64,000 nt of DNA, from positions 434,001 through 498,000 of the forward strand of contig NZ_VOPZ01000001.1 of NCBI RefSeq assembly GCF_010470665.1. Reading direction: 5' to 3'. Origin of the DNA: Desulfovibrio sp. JC022. Lineage in GTDB: Bacteria > Desulfobacterota > Desulfovibrionia > Desulfovibrionales > Desulfovibrionaceae. A model generated the notes under the pieces. The model had not been told where the DNA came from and made no database searches. It saw nothing but the letters and a program-made list of their open reading frames with translations. Below, piece after piece: positions 42,438 through 51,004 of this stretch; the stretch's first letter is position 1, and each line of letters starts with the position of its first letter. The translations under genes and the position numbers were made by a program.

Positions 42438-42572
42438 ATGAAAAGAACTTACCAGCCCAGTAAATGTAGAAGAAAAAGAACCCACGGTTTTCTCGTTCGC
42501 TCCCGCAGCAAAAACGGTCGTGCAGTTATTGCAAGACGTCGTGCAAAGGGTCGTAAAAGATTAGCCGTTTAA
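42438..42572 (+). CDS. rpmH: 50S ribosomal protein L34
   Basis: 44 residues, [18 protein letters not shown] at the start and [13 protein letters not shown] at the end, the standard L34 sequence and length. TTGGAG precedes the ATG. First gene of the conserved rpmH-rnpA-yidD-yidC-jag-mnmE cluster; its 3' end overlaps the likely rnpA start. Confidence 0.97.
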   Translation: MKRTYQPSKCRRKRTHGFLVRSRSKNGRAVIARRRAKGRKRLAV

Positions 42573-42934
42573 GTTGGAAGAAGGAGCATAAGCTCCTTAG
42601 GAAGCCTGAATTTGATCTCTGCTATGAGCAGGGAAAAAAGCTCTTCACAAGGAGTTTTATACTCTTTGTGCTGTGTCATGGTAGCGGCCCCAGCGGGGTC
42701 CGTTTGGGCCTTACCGTGAGCAGAAAGAAGGGTCCTGCTGTTGTCAGGAACCGGATTAAAAGGGTTCTACGAAGTTTTTTCAGGCTGAATCAGGAAAATT
42801 TTCAGGTGCGGGCGGATATTATTATTGTACCCAAACGTGCGCTGAACGGCAGGCTTATAACTTATGCTCTTGCCGAAAAAGAACTTCTCCCCATGATCGG
42901 AAAGATAAATAAACTTTCCTCTGGCGGGGAATAA
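42560..42934 (+). CDS. rnpA: Ribonuclease P protein component, with no canonical start codon
   Basis: Protein cofactor of RNase P. The segment from GTG 42668 ([20 protein letters not shown]) is typical, but that start would omit a conserved N-terminus. The same frame upstream encodes [20 protein letters not shown] and [11 protein letters not shown], matching the family. It stays open to 42557, with a stop at 42554-42556, and offers no ATG, GTG or TTG; ATT at 42560 (giving [10 protein letters not shown]) is the best start and overlaps the rpmH end by 13 nt. Length is then 124 residues, normal for RnpA. Start choice is inference. Confidence 0.85.
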   Translation: MSRLSWKKEHKLLRKPEFDLCYEQGKKLFTRSFILFVLCHGSGPSGVRLGLTVSRKKGPAVVRNRIKRVLRSFFRLNQENFQVRADIIIVPKRALNGRLITYALAEKELLPMIGKINKLSSGGE

Positions 42935-43197
42935 TGAGAAATCAGGGAATGCGGACTCTGTTTCTTTACCCGATACGCTTTTATCAGAAGTTTATATCCC
43001 CGTTATTTCCGGGGTGTTGCCGCTTCCATCCAACCTGCTCGCAGTACGCCATAGAGGCTATATCCCTTCATGGAGTGATCAGAGGGGGGATGTACGCTTT
43101 GTGGCGTCTGATGCGTTGTAATCCGCTATGCAAGGGCGGATTCGATCCCGTTCCCGCCCAAAAAAAAATTCCACCGCGCAGTCCCGGTTTGATTTGA
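42934..43197 (+). CDS. yidD: Membrane protein insertion efficiency factor YidD
   Basis: 87 residues, [20 protein letters not shown] then [12 protein letters not shown] and '[14 protein letters not shown]', the full YidD signature with its cysteines. The ATG overlaps the rnpA stop by one base. It helps membrane insertion with YidC, encoded next. Confidence 0.95.
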   Translation: MRNQGMRTLFLYPIRFYQKFISPLFPGCCRFHPTCSQYAIEAISLHGVIRGGMYALWRLMRCNPLCKGGFDPVPAQKKIPPRSPGLI

Positions 43198-43227
43198 AGG
43201 GACAAATTTTAGTGAGAAAAAAAAGAC

Positions 43228-44847
43228 ATGGATAATAAACGCGTTATTTTAGCTGTAGCCCTTTCGTTTGCAGTTCTTCTCGGTTGGCAATTCCTTTTTC
43301 CTCCCCAGCCGCAGCAACCCGTGCCTGCGCAACAGGAGCAAACCGCCGAGTCAAATCAGGCCGTTGATTCCAATGTCGCCGGTCCTGTATCAAGCCAGCT
43401 GCCTGATCCCGCTTCAACAAGCGCCATTGTTTCCGCCAAGGGAACAAAACTCACCGTTGAAACTCCCCTCTATTCCGCAGTGATCAATTCACAGGGCGGT
43501 CTTCTTGAAAGTTTTAAGCTTAAAAAATTCAAGGCAACCATTGATGCCGACTCCCCTGATGTGGACATGGTCGGTACTAATGCCCTGAATAAAGCTCCCA
43601 TGGGACTTATTCTCAACGGCATTGCCACCTGGGCCAATGGAGTCTGGGGTTACGAGGGCGGAAACATCCATCTCGATGGTGACAAACTCGGTACAATTAT
43701 TTTTCGTGGCGATGTGGAAGGATTCAGAATTGAGCGCAGACTCACTTTTCACGCTGACAACTACCTCATTGACGAAGATGTAAGGATTATTAACAAATCC
43801 AATCCCAGCGGCATGGGACGTTTGGCTTTTACCACAGCCACTAAGAGCCTGACCGCAGCTGATGACCGTTACAACCCTACCAGAATAGCATGGTTTAATG
43901 CAGAAGGTCTGGTCGAGGAAAATGATCGCGACGAACTCAGCGAAAACGGTGTCAGTGAAACCGGCAATATCAGCTGGGCCGCCATTGATTCCAACTACTT
44001 CATCCTCGCTCTTGTTCCCGGTTCCGATTCCGTGACCATGAAAGGTAAGTTGCAGGATGATATTTTCCGTATCGCAGCCGAACAGAATGTTTCTTTTGAT
44101 AAAGATATTGAACGCAAGCTGTCATGCTCTTACTACTTCGGACCCATGGATGCACCGCTTATGGCGAAAGTGCCCGGTAATCTCGACAAGGCGATCGACT
44201 TCGGCTGGTTTGATATTATCGCCAAGCCTCTTGTCGTGGCTCTTGAGTGGTTTAACCAGTATGTCCACAACTACGGTATTTCAATTATCCTGCTGACTAT
44301 TGTCATCAAGATTCTTTTTTGGCCCCTGTCTCACAAGAGCTACAAATCCATGGAGCAGATGAAGCGTCTGCAGCCCATGATGGCCAAACTTCGTGAGAAG
44401 CACGGCGATGACAGGGAAGCTCTGAACAAAGAGATGATGCAGCTTTACAAAACATACAATGTCAACCCCGCAGGCGGTTGTCTGCCCATGCTGCTGCAAA
44501 TTCCGGTTTTCTTTGGACTGTACAAGGCATTGATGGGAACAGTTGCGCTCAGGCATGCTGATTTCGTCCATTTTCTGCCTTTTACTGATATTGTCTGGCT
44601 GGCCGACCTTTCGGCAAAAGACCCGCTTTACATCACTCCTATCGTGATGGGTGCTACCATGTTCCTGCAGCAGAAAATGACGCCTTCAGCGGGCGACCCG
44701 ACCCAGCAGAAAATCATGATGTTTCTGCCCCTCGTGTTCACTTTTATGTTCCTCAACTTCCCTTCCGGGCTGGTTGTATACTGGATGGTGAACAACGTAC
44801 TTTCAATTGCACAGCAGTGGATGATGATGCGCAATGTTAAGAATTAG
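43228..44847 (+). CDS. yidC: Membrane protein insertase YidC
   Basis: 539 residues of the Gram-negative type. The N-terminal transmembrane helix (about 5-22), a large periplasmic beta domain (about 55-320), then five C-terminal helices with 'YGISIILLTIVIKILFWPLS', the cytoplasmic 'MKRLQPMMAKLREKHGDDRE' loop and NPAGGCLPMLLQIPVFFGLY. It inserts inner-membrane proteins with or without Sec. Confidence 0.97.
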   Translation: MDNKRVILAVALSFAVLLGWQFLFPPQPQQPVPAQQEQTAESNQAVDSNVAGPVSSQLPDPASTSAIVSAKGTKLTVETPLYSAVINSQGGLLESFKLKKFKATIDADSPDVDMVGTNALNKAPMGLILNGIATWANGVWGYEGGNIHLDGDKLGTIIFRGDVEGFRIERRLTFHADNYLIDEDVRIINKSNPSGMGRLAFTTATKSLTAADDRYNPTRIAWFNAEGLVEENDRDELSENGVSETGNISWAAIDSNYFILALVPGSDSVTMKGKLQDDIFRIAAEQNVSFDKDIERKLSCSYYFGPMDAPLMAKVPGNLDKAIDFGWFDIIAKPLVVALEWFNQYVHNYGISIILLTIVIKILFWPLSHKSYKSMEQMKRLQPMMAKLREKHGDDREALNKEMMQLYKTYNVNPAGGCLPMLLQIPVFFGLYKALMGTVALRHADFVHFLPFTDIVWLADLSAKDPLYITPIVMGATMFLQQKMTPSAGDPTQQKIMMFLPLVFTFMFLNFPSGLVVYWMVNNVLSIAQQWMMMRNVKN

Positions 44848-44899
44848 AGCGTAACAAGCTGATCGGATTTAATGGAGTGAAGAACAATCAGGAGATAGA

Positions 44900-46426
44900 A
44901 TGAGCGAATTCATGGAATTCCAGGGGAAGAATTTAGACGAGGCTATTAATAATGCCTGTGATCATTTTAGTCTGAATCGCGACAAACTTGAGATAGAGAT
45001 CCTTAGTGGAGGTTCTACCGGAGTTTTCGGTCTGGTAGGAAAGAAAAATGCAAAGGTTAAAGCCCGTCCCAGAGGCGCGGATAACCGCAATGCGCTGAAC
45101 GATGATTCCAGAAGAGGAAGAGGTCGTCAGCCAAGAAGAGAGCAGCCTGAAAGAAGACAGCCTGAGCCTAGACAGGCCGACCGTCGCCGGGAAGAGCCCG
45201 CTCCGGTTGCTAAAGAAGAAACAGCTCCTGCTCCGCGCACCGAGCCTGAAGTTCCTGCAATCAAGCCCGAGGCTGAAGTTGCAGTGAAGGAAGAAGGCGA
45301 GATTGCTGTTAAGCCTGAAAGCGAAGTTGCTGTAAGGGACGAAGCTCCTGCTCCGGCAGTTGCTGAAGAACAACAGTCTGAATTCGGTGAAGAACAGCGT
45401 GAAGAGCAGCGCGAGCGTCGTGAAGAACGCCGTGAACCGCGCAGTATTATGGAAGGAGATCCTGAAGATATTGCTGCCGCTGTCCGCGAAGCTCTTGAAA
45501 CGATGATTGAACCCATTATTCAGGGTAAGCCCAAACTCGAAATAGAAGTGGGCGAAGATCGCGTTAATGTTCTGGTGGATGATGAAGAAAATTCCGGCCT
45601 GATTATTGGCCGTGAAGGGCAGACTCTGTCTTCCCTGCAATACCTCTGTAACCGTATGGTCTCCAAGAAATTGCAGACTTCCGTGCGTGTTCAGATTGAT
45701 ACCGGCGACTACCGTGAGCGTCAGGATGAAAAACTCCGTCAGCTGGCTTGGCATCTTGCCGATAAAGCCATGCATACCGGACGTGTTCAGTCCACAAAGC
45801 CGCTCAGCTCTTACCATCGCAGAGTAGTGCACATGGCTTTGCAGGAAGACAAGCACGTCAATACCCGCAGTAAAGGCGAAGGCCCCATGAAGCGGGTTCT
45901 GATCCTGCCCCGTCGCAGTCGTGGCGCAGGAAGCGGCGGAAGACGTAATGATGGTTATAATTCTCGCGGCAATGACCGTTACAATTCCCGTAATGATCGC
46001 AATGATCGTAGTGGTGGGCGCAGGGATCGTACTGAACGTCCTGAACGCAATGACCGCAGGGATCGTACCGAGCGTCCGGAACGTAATGACCGCAGAGACC
46101 GTACCGAGCGTCCAGAACGCAGAGATCGCAACGATAATTACGGCGGACGCGGACGCAACGATAACTATCGTGGACGCAATAACCGTAATGACAATTACAA
46201 CAACAGGAACCGTGACGAAAACTTCGGAAACCGCGAAGAGTTCAACCGTCCGGCACCTTTTGATGATAATTACGGCAATCGTTACAACAAAGACGATAAT
46301 TACGGTAACCGTCAGTCCCGTTACAATAATACTCGCCGTAACGACCGCACTAACGATCGTAACAAAGATGGCAACAAAGACGGTAACAGCACTAATTACA
46401 ACAGTGATCGCTACAACCGTTACTAG
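44900..46426 (+). CDS. khpB: KhpB/Jag RNA-binding protein with extended disordered tail
   Basis: 508 residues. Jag-N domain (about 1-55), an acidic/Pro/Arg linker (about 60-190), a KH domain (about 215-285; ENSGLIIGREGQTLSSLQYL) and an R3H domain (about 285-350; LSSYHRRVVHMAL). The tail (about 350-508) is unusually long and is almost only R, N, D, Y and G, including three tandem 12-residue repeats of the DRTERPERNDRR type. RNA-binding role in cell envelope gene control is known for the family; the tail is probably an RNA-binding disordered region. Confidence 0.93.
   Translation: MSEFMEFQGKNLDEAINNACDHFSLNRDKLEIEILSGGSTGVFGLVGKKNAKVKARPRGADNRNALNDDSRRGRGRQPRREQPERRQPEPRQADRRREEPAPVAKEETAPAPRTEPEVPAIKPEAEVAVKEEGEIAVKPESEVAVRDEAPAPAVAEEQQSEFGEEQREEQRERREERREPRSIMEGDPEDIAAAVREALETMIEPIIQGKPKLEIEVGEDRVNVLVDDEENSGLIIGREGQTLSSLQYLCNRMVSKKLQTSVRVQIDTGDYRERQDEKLRQLAWHLADKAMHTGRVQSTKPLSSYHRRVVHMALQEDKHVNTRSKGEGPMKRVLILPRRSRGAGSGGRRNDGYNSRGNDRYNSRNDRNDRSGGRRDRTERPERNDRRDRTERPERNDRRDRTERPERRDRNDNYGGRGRNDNYRGRNNRNDNYNNRNRDENFGNREEFNRPAPFDDNYGNRYNKDDNYGNRQSRYNNTRRNDRTNDRNKDGNKDGNSTNYNSDRYNRY
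46025..46132 (+). repeat. 36-bp tandem repeat, three units, inside khpB
   Basis: Units 46025-46060, 46061-46096 and 46097-46132, each about 36 bp beginning GATCGTAC or GACCGTAC, differ at a few bases. They encode 12-residue repeats of the disordered tail. Confidence 0.85.
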
Positions 46427-46458
46427 TTGTCAGTTCACGATCGCTGAATAACGATTTT

Positions 46459-46502
46459 GAAAACCCCGTGGACTCTGGTCTGCGGGGTTTATCCTTTCTT
46501 TT
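46459..46502 (+). terminator. Terminator after khpB
   Basis: AAACCCCG and CGGGGTTT with a 14-nt loop, followed by ATCCTTTCTTTT, 30 nt past the khpB stop. Confidence 0.65.
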
Positions 46503-46516
46503 AGGGAGATATTGAT

Positions 46517-47902
46517 ATGTCCATAACTTCCACCGGGACCATTGCCGCCATAGCCACCCCTCCGGGTGACGGCGGGGTCGGAATCATCAGGATCAGCGGT
46601 GATAAAGCCAAATTAATTGCTAAGGAAATTTTCCGTCCGGCAAAGGATTCCTTTTCAAGTTTTAAGCCCTACACCATGCATTACGGCACTGTAGTGGATG
46701 CTGATTCCGTTGAGATAGATGACGTCTTGGCTGTTTTTATGCCCGGTCCAAATTCCTACACCGGTGAAGATACCATTGAGCTTAATTGCCATGGCGGCCG
46801 CGCCATTCTTGGTGCTGTTCTCGGAGAAGTGCTTTTAAAAGGCGCACGGCTGGCTAACGCCGGAGAATTCACCCTGCGAGCTTTCCTGAATGGACGTATG
46901 GATCTTACACAGGCTGAAGCTGTAGCGGAGATGATTCACGCTCCCTCACGCGGTGCGGCCCAGCTTGCCAAGGTTAAGCTTTCCGGTGTGCTTGGTGAGC
47001 GTATCAGCGGATTGCGTGCGCGTTTGGAAGAGCTGCGGGCCCAGCTTTGTGTGGCTGTTGATTTCCCTGAAGATGAGCTTGAGTGTCTCCCCCTTGAACA
47101 GATGCAGTCCGAAGTGGGTGATGCAGCAAAGAATATTTCTGAAATATTATCCGGTGTTGAACGGACCAAGGCCTGGCGTGAAGGCGGTCTGGCTGTTCTT
47201 TCCGGTAAAGTAAATGCCGGTAAGTCCAGCCTGCTTAACGCGCTTTTGGGTCGTGATCGGGCTATTGTTACCGACATTCCCGGAACCACCCGTGATTTTA
47301 TCGAAGAAACCCTGAACCTTGACGGTTTACAGGTCCGGGTAGTTGATACCGCCGGTTTACGCGAAACAAGTGATGCCGTGGAGCTTGCCGGGGTGGATAT
47401 GGGGCGCGATCTGGCTTCTCAGGCCGATCTGGTTCTACTTATCATTGACGGTTCCAAACCGTTTGCTCTTGCTGATCTTGATCCGCAGTTTGCAGATAAG
47501 GCCGGTGAGTGCCTTGCGGTAATTAATAAATCGGACCTTGATCAGGCTGATCCTTCTCCTGCTGAAATTATGCGTAAAGCCGGGTACGAGGTTGTTGAAA
47601 TTTCAGCCAAAAAGGGCCAAGGTATTGAGCGGCTGGCAGCCCTGATCCGTGAGTATATCCTCAAAGGAGCAGGTGAGCCTGATCCTGATGCGCTGGTTCC
47701 GAACTCTCGTCAGGCTGTTACCTTGAAAAAGGCTAATCGTGAGCTTGAGGAGCTTCTTGGTGATATCGCAATGCAGGTTCCTTATGATCTGCTTGGTGTC
47801 CGTCTTGAGTCTGCTTGCAGTGCCCTTTCCGAGATAACCGGGGAGATTACGCCGCAGGAAGTGTTGAATTCAATTTTCGAAAATTTTTGCGTTGGAAAAT
47901 AA
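46517..47902 (+). CDS. mnmE: tRNA modification GTPase MnmE (TrmE)
   Basis: With MnmG installs cmnm5/nm5 groups at U34 of tRNA. The 461-residue product has the N-terminal folate-binding domain (TIAAIATPPGDGGVGIIRIS), a helical domain, a G domain with P-loop GKVNAGKSS (about 232-240), DTAG switch and NKSD, and the C-terminal F-C-V-G-K, where the catalytic Cys is conserved. Normal family length. The next small gene begins two bases after its stop. Confidence 0.97.
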   Translation: MSITSTGTIAAIATPPGDGGVGIIRISGDKAKLIAKEIFRPAKDSFSSFKPYTMHYGTVVDADSVEIDDVLAVFMPGPNSYTGEDTIELNCHGGRAILGAVLGEVLLKGARLANAGEFTLRAFLNGRMDLTQAEAVAEMIHAPSRGAAQLAKVKLSGVLGERISGLRARLEELRAQLCVAVDFPEDELECLPLEQMQSEVGDAAKNISEILSGVERTKAWREGGLAVLSGKVNAGKSSLLNALLGRDRAIVTDIPGTTRDFIEETLNLDGLQVRVVDTAGLRETSDAVELAGVDMGRDLASQADLVLLIIDGSKPFALADLDPQFADKAGECLAVINKSDLDQADPSPAEIMRKAGYEVVEISAKKGQGIERLAALIREYILKGAGEPDPDALVPNSRQAVTLKKANRELEELLGDIAMQVPYDLLGVRLESACSALSEITGEITPQEVLNSIFENFCVGK

Positions 47903-47903
47903 A

Positions 47904-48161
47904 ATGGAAGACAGTAAATTTGTTGATCTCAAAGGCGTGACTTGCGGACTTGTACCCATCATTGTGAACCATCTTGATACCACTTCCAATCCGGTGGTGG
48001 AATTTCAGGTCCGGCTTGGTATCCGCGAAGAGCTTATGAGCGGATTCGGGACAGGCGGTAACTGGGATATTGAAGTAATCGACGATCTAGGCTGTGATCG
48101 TCTGCGCTTCAGCCGTCGAAAGGATTCTAATGAAGATAGATTAAATATTGTAGAATATTAA
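47904..48161 (+). CDS. Conserved hypothetical protein downstream of mnmE
   Basis: 85 residues from ATG 47904: acidic, soluble, with strands 'GVTCGLVPIIVNHLD' and 'VEFQVRLGIREELMS' and RLRFSRRKDSNED near the end. No domain is recognised. Its start immediately after mnmE suggests coupled translation. Degenerate REP-like copy 4 follows. Confidence 0.65.
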   Translation: MEDSKFVDLKGVTCGLVPIIVNHLDTTSNPVVEFQVRLGIREELMSGFGTGGNWDIEVIDDLGCDRLRFSRRKDSNEDRLNIVEY

Positions 48162-48163
48162 AA

Positions 48164-48204
48164 CGCCTCCGACGTCCAAGAACTTTTATTAGTTTTGATT
48201 CGAC
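48164..48204 (-). repeat. REP-like repeat, copy 4 (degenerate, - orientation)
   Basis: Read on the minus strand it has TCAAAACTAATAAAAGTTCTTGGAC and ends TCGGAGGCG, matching parts of the head-proximal A-rich stretch and the tail of other copies, without the hairpin. Weak, partial copy. Confidence 0.5.
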
Positions 48205-48863
48205 TTAGCGCGGTAATTTTTTGCTAAAGAGGCTAGGCTTTTGGGGCATAATTTCAAAGCCTTGGGGTTGCTGAGTAGATTTTTCAAATCTTCCACAGTG
48301 TCCATGTCCTGATGCTCTGGAAGAATTGCCGGAGTAATACCTTGCTTTTTCAGCCGGGAAATTGTTTCGGGAAAGACCTTTTCCGTACTCCATTCCATGT
48401 TTTTGAAGATGGAATCTGTTAAATATTTTTTTTGAAAACCGATCAGGTAATAGCCCCCGTCACTTGCAGGTCCGATGCAAACGGGGGCTTTTTTTAGGGA
48501 TTGTCTAGCTTGAAGAATACAATCAGGATCGAGATCGGGCAGGTCGCTTCCGGTGAGGATGCAGGAATCAAAACCCTGCTCAAAAGCAGCCAGTAACGCA
48601 TTGTGCATGCGTTCTCCCAGGTCATTGCCCTGCTGGGGAATATAGATGCGTTGCCCTAGCCATTCCCGGTATTTCTCTTTTGGCTGAAAGGGGTCGTATG
48701 TGATGATCGGATCAAGGCCTGCACTATTCATATTGCCAAGCATATCTTCCACAAAAGCGGTGTATAATTCAGCAGCAGCTTCGTAGCCTATATCTTTACC
48801 TAGACGGGTCTTTACCTTACCCGGTTGGGAATATTTTACAAAGACGACAACAGCGCATTTCAT
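48189..48863 (-). CDS. TIGR04282-type (arsenosugar biosynthesis-like) glycosyltransferase
   Basis: 224 residues, nucleotidyl/glycosyl-transferase A fold: AVVVFVKYSQPGKVKTRLG at the N-terminus, then 'CILTGSDLPDLDPDCILQAR' and IGPASDGGYYLIGF, the DUF2064/TIGR04282 hallmarks. The start overlaps the stop of the next gene by four bases (ATGA), so the two are one operon. The family name comes from arsenosugar clusters; the true substrate here is unknown. Confidence 0.85.
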   Translation of the reverse strand: MKCAVVVFVKYSQPGKVKTRLGKDIGYEAAAELYTAFVEDMLGNMNSAGLDPIITYDPFQPKEKYREWLGQRIYIPQQGNDLGERMHNALLAAFEQGFDSCILTGSDLPDLDPDCILQARQSLKKAPVCIGPASDGGYYLIGFQKKYLTDSIFKNMEWSTEKVFPETISRLKKQGITPAILPEHQDMDTVEDLKNLLSNPKALKLCPKSLASLAKNYRAKSNQN

Positions 48864-49567
48864 GATTCAGTTTTTCGCCTGCGGTACATGTTCTTTAGTG
48901 TGGCGGGATTTACTCCATATAAATGCAGGACGCGTAAAAAAGTATTGCGCAGCGCGCAACGCAAGGGGCCTGTGTCGATATAGCGACGGGCCGAAGTTAT
49001 AACTGCCACTTTGAGAATGACTATTTCCTTGCGCTGCTTCTTGATTGACTGGAAAAATTCTACATCTTCCATAAGTGATATTTCCGGAAATCCGCCCAAT
49101 TTTTTGAAAGTTGTTCTGGGAAGGAAAATAGCCTGATCTCCGTATGGAACGCGCTCGACCCTGCACCGTAGATCAGCGAGGAATGCAATAAGTTTCATGG
49201 AGCGTGAAGACGAGTCAAAGCCGAGCTTAAAGGCCCCGGCTGTGGCGCAGGGCGCAGCAAGGGCCTTACGGATAAGATTACCCGCATCGGGCGGCAGGGT
49301 GGTGTCGGCGTGTAAAAAGAGCAGGACGTCACCTTCAGCTTTTTGCGCACCGGAATTCATCTGGACCGCTCGTCCGGGAGGTGACGATAAAAGCATCACC
49401 TCATCGTCGACAACAGCGGACATGGTGGACCCGTCAGCAGAGCCGTCAACGATGATGATTTCAGAATTTTCCCCGCAACATTCCTTCACATTCGCGATGC
49501 AGGAGCGAATAGTCTCCGCCTCATCATAAACCGGAATGATGACAGATATTTTCAAGTTTGAAAGCAT
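48860..49567 (-). CDS. TIGR04283-type family 2 glycosyltransferase
   Basis: 235 residues. ISVIIPVYDEAETIRSCI at the N-terminus, nucleotide-binding IIIVDGSADGST, DVLLFLHADTTLPPDA (D-x-D equivalent), and 'GGFPEISLMEDVEFFQSIK', then RRYIDTGPLR. It matches the TIGR04283 family, usually paired with TIGR04282 as here. No arsenic gene is seen in the window. Confidence 0.87.
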   Translation of the reverse strand: MLSNLKISVIIPVYDEAETIRSCIANVKECCGENSEIIIVDGSADGSTMSAVVDDEVMLLSSPPGRAVQMNSGAQKAEGDVLLFLHADTTLPPDAGNLIRKALAAPCATAGAFKLGFDSSSRSMKLIAFLADLRCRVERVPYGDQAIFLPRTTFKKLGGFPEISLMEDVEFFQSIKKQRKEIVILKVAVITSARRYIDTGPLRCALRNTFLRVLHLYGVNPATLKNMYRRRKTES

Positions 49568-49627
49568 AGTGCAGTACTATACTTTTTCCCGTGCCCGATA
49601 AAGGGGCAAATTTTTATAATTTCCAGA

Positions 49628-49680
49628 GGCGAAGCCCTGATAAAAGGTTTTAAGGCTCCCGGCAGGGTCGCCGAAGGCTC
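49628..49680 (+). repeat. REP-like repeat, copy 5 (+ orientation, no long hairpin)
   Basis: Head GGCGAAGCC (49628-49636), TGATAAAAGGTTTTAAGG, then CTCCCGGCAGGGTCGCCGAAGGC. The tail is nearly identical to copy 1 and the central palindrome is missing. Confidence 0.8.
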
Positions 49681-49709
49681 TTAAATCAAAAGCGCGGAGC
49701 GCATTAAAA

Positions 49710-50060
49710 TTATCCTACACGACCGAGTTGGTCTTCTTCCATGCGGGACTGGCAGGACACGCAAAAGCGGGTAGTCGGGTTCGCTTTGATGCGGGCAATG
49801 GCTATTTCTTCACCGCAATCTTCGCAGATCCCGAAATCCCAATGCTCGACGCGCCCTATTGTTTCTTCAAGCGCAGCGATGAGTTCGCTTTCGCGCACAT
49901 GCAGGGCAAGGTTGATTTTTTGTTCGCTGATGCGGGATGCATACTCGTTGTCGTCAGCACAGCTTTCTACTGCAGTGTCACGGGACTGGACTCGTTTAAC
50001 AAGCTCAGTAAGTTTTTCTTCAAGATGCTTCCTGATATTTGTTCTCTGGACAGAATTCAT
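49710..50060 (-). CDS. DksA/TraR-type zinc-finger protein
   Basis: 116 residues. A long N-terminal coiled coil is followed by a four-cysteine zinc finger: CEDC (about 78-81) and CVSC (about 99-102), in GICEDCGEEIAIARIKANP and TRFCVSCQ. DksA-type proteins bind RNA polymerase in the secondary channel with ppGpp. It is shorter than E. coli DksA and lacks an obvious DxxDxA tip, so a TraR-like relative is possible. GGAGG precedes the ATG. Confidence 0.85.
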   Translation of the reverse strand: MNSVQRTNIRKHLEEKLTELVKRVQSRDTAVESCADDNEYASRISEQKINLALHVRESELIAALEETIGRVEHWDFGICEDCGEEIAIARIKANPTTRFCVSCQSRMEEDQLGRVG

Positions 50061-50214
50061 AATAAACCTCCGACTACAGTTGTGGAATTGATTATTAAAT
50101 CCTTTGACTGTGAGGCTTATATCTCCACCAGTCAGGAAAAAAATCGCATTCCGGTTACGGAAGTGAAACTTTATTATGGCTGGAGTGATCTATAAATTTT
50201 AATCGGTTCCGGGT

Positions 50215-50913
50215 CTAAAATTTTCTGCATTCAACAAACATAAAATTGGGTTTAGTCGAAAGCCTTTTGTATGTTGCGGGGTTGATGTTTTGTATTTCTG
50301 GTTGCGGATTGCCTTCATTCAAGCCGGTAACACACAGACCAGCTTGGGTGATGGCGGCGAACAGTTCTGTAAGCGGCCTGCGATAGAATGAAACTTCGAC
50401 GGGTTCACCGATGACGTCCCATTTTTCTGTAATTAATTCTTTTTCAAAATAATTGCCGGAAACAGACGTTTGAAAATCGAGCACAGGATGATGTGTTGAA
50501 AAAATAAAGCGTCCAGCCTTTTTTAAGACTCGTCCGATGTCGGAAAAAAGAGGATTCAGGTCATTTATATAATGAATAGTCAACGCACTGATTACGAGAT
50601 CGAAAGATGCATCAAGCTCGTCTGGCAGCCCGCTGGAAATGTCGTGCGCGTAGCATCTGAGGTGTCCTTTAAATTGTTTTTCCAGCAATTCTAACATCTT
50701 CTGTGAAATATCAATTGCAGTGACGTTTGCACCATTTTCCAGCAAGTGCCGTGAATGCTCCCCTGAAGCGCAGCCTAAATCTAATACAGACTTATCTTTG
50801 AGATAAGGCATCATGGCTTGCAGCGTGGGACGTTCAAACCTGGCATTATAAATGTTTTTTTTGATGGCCTCACTGTATTGATGGGCATGTTCCGTATAAA
50901 GCCTGTTTTTCAT
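50215..50913 (-). CDS. SAM-dependent methyltransferase
   Basis: 232 residues. Motif I VLDLGCASGEHSRHLLENG (about 41-59), the acidic loop ending VTAIDISQKML, and 'LVISALTIHYINDL' then 'RVLKKAGRFIFSTHHP' identify a class I Rossmann methyltransferase of the UbiE/COQ5-like type. Substrate unknown; upstream malQ is on the same strand 90 nt away. Confidence 0.85.
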   Translation of the reverse strand: MKNRLYTEHAHQYSEAIKKNIYNARFERPTLQAMMPYLKDKSVLDLGCASGEHSRHLLENGANVTAIDISQKMLELLEKQFKGHLRCYAHDISSGLPDELDASFDLVISALTIHYINDLNPLFSDIGRVLKKAGRFIFSTHHPVLDFQTSVSGNYFEKELITEKWDVIGEPVEVSFYRRPLTELFAAITQAGLCVTGLNEGNPQPEIQNINPATYKRLSTKPNFMFVECRKF

Positions 50914-51004
50914 GAGTTTTTTCAGTGGTTATCTGGTTTATTGGGGGAATTTTTTCTCATGCTCTATTCATAGCTGTCAACGTTGTTTTCTAGATGATAG
51001 AATA

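Noticed and set aside
50082-50195. Protein-like plus-strand frame (ELIIKSFDCEAYISTSQEK...) between the DksA-like gene and the methyltransferase.
   Set aside because: It has only a GTG start with no ribosome binding site and sits over the DksA-like promoter region; could be a gene remnant but cannot be supported.
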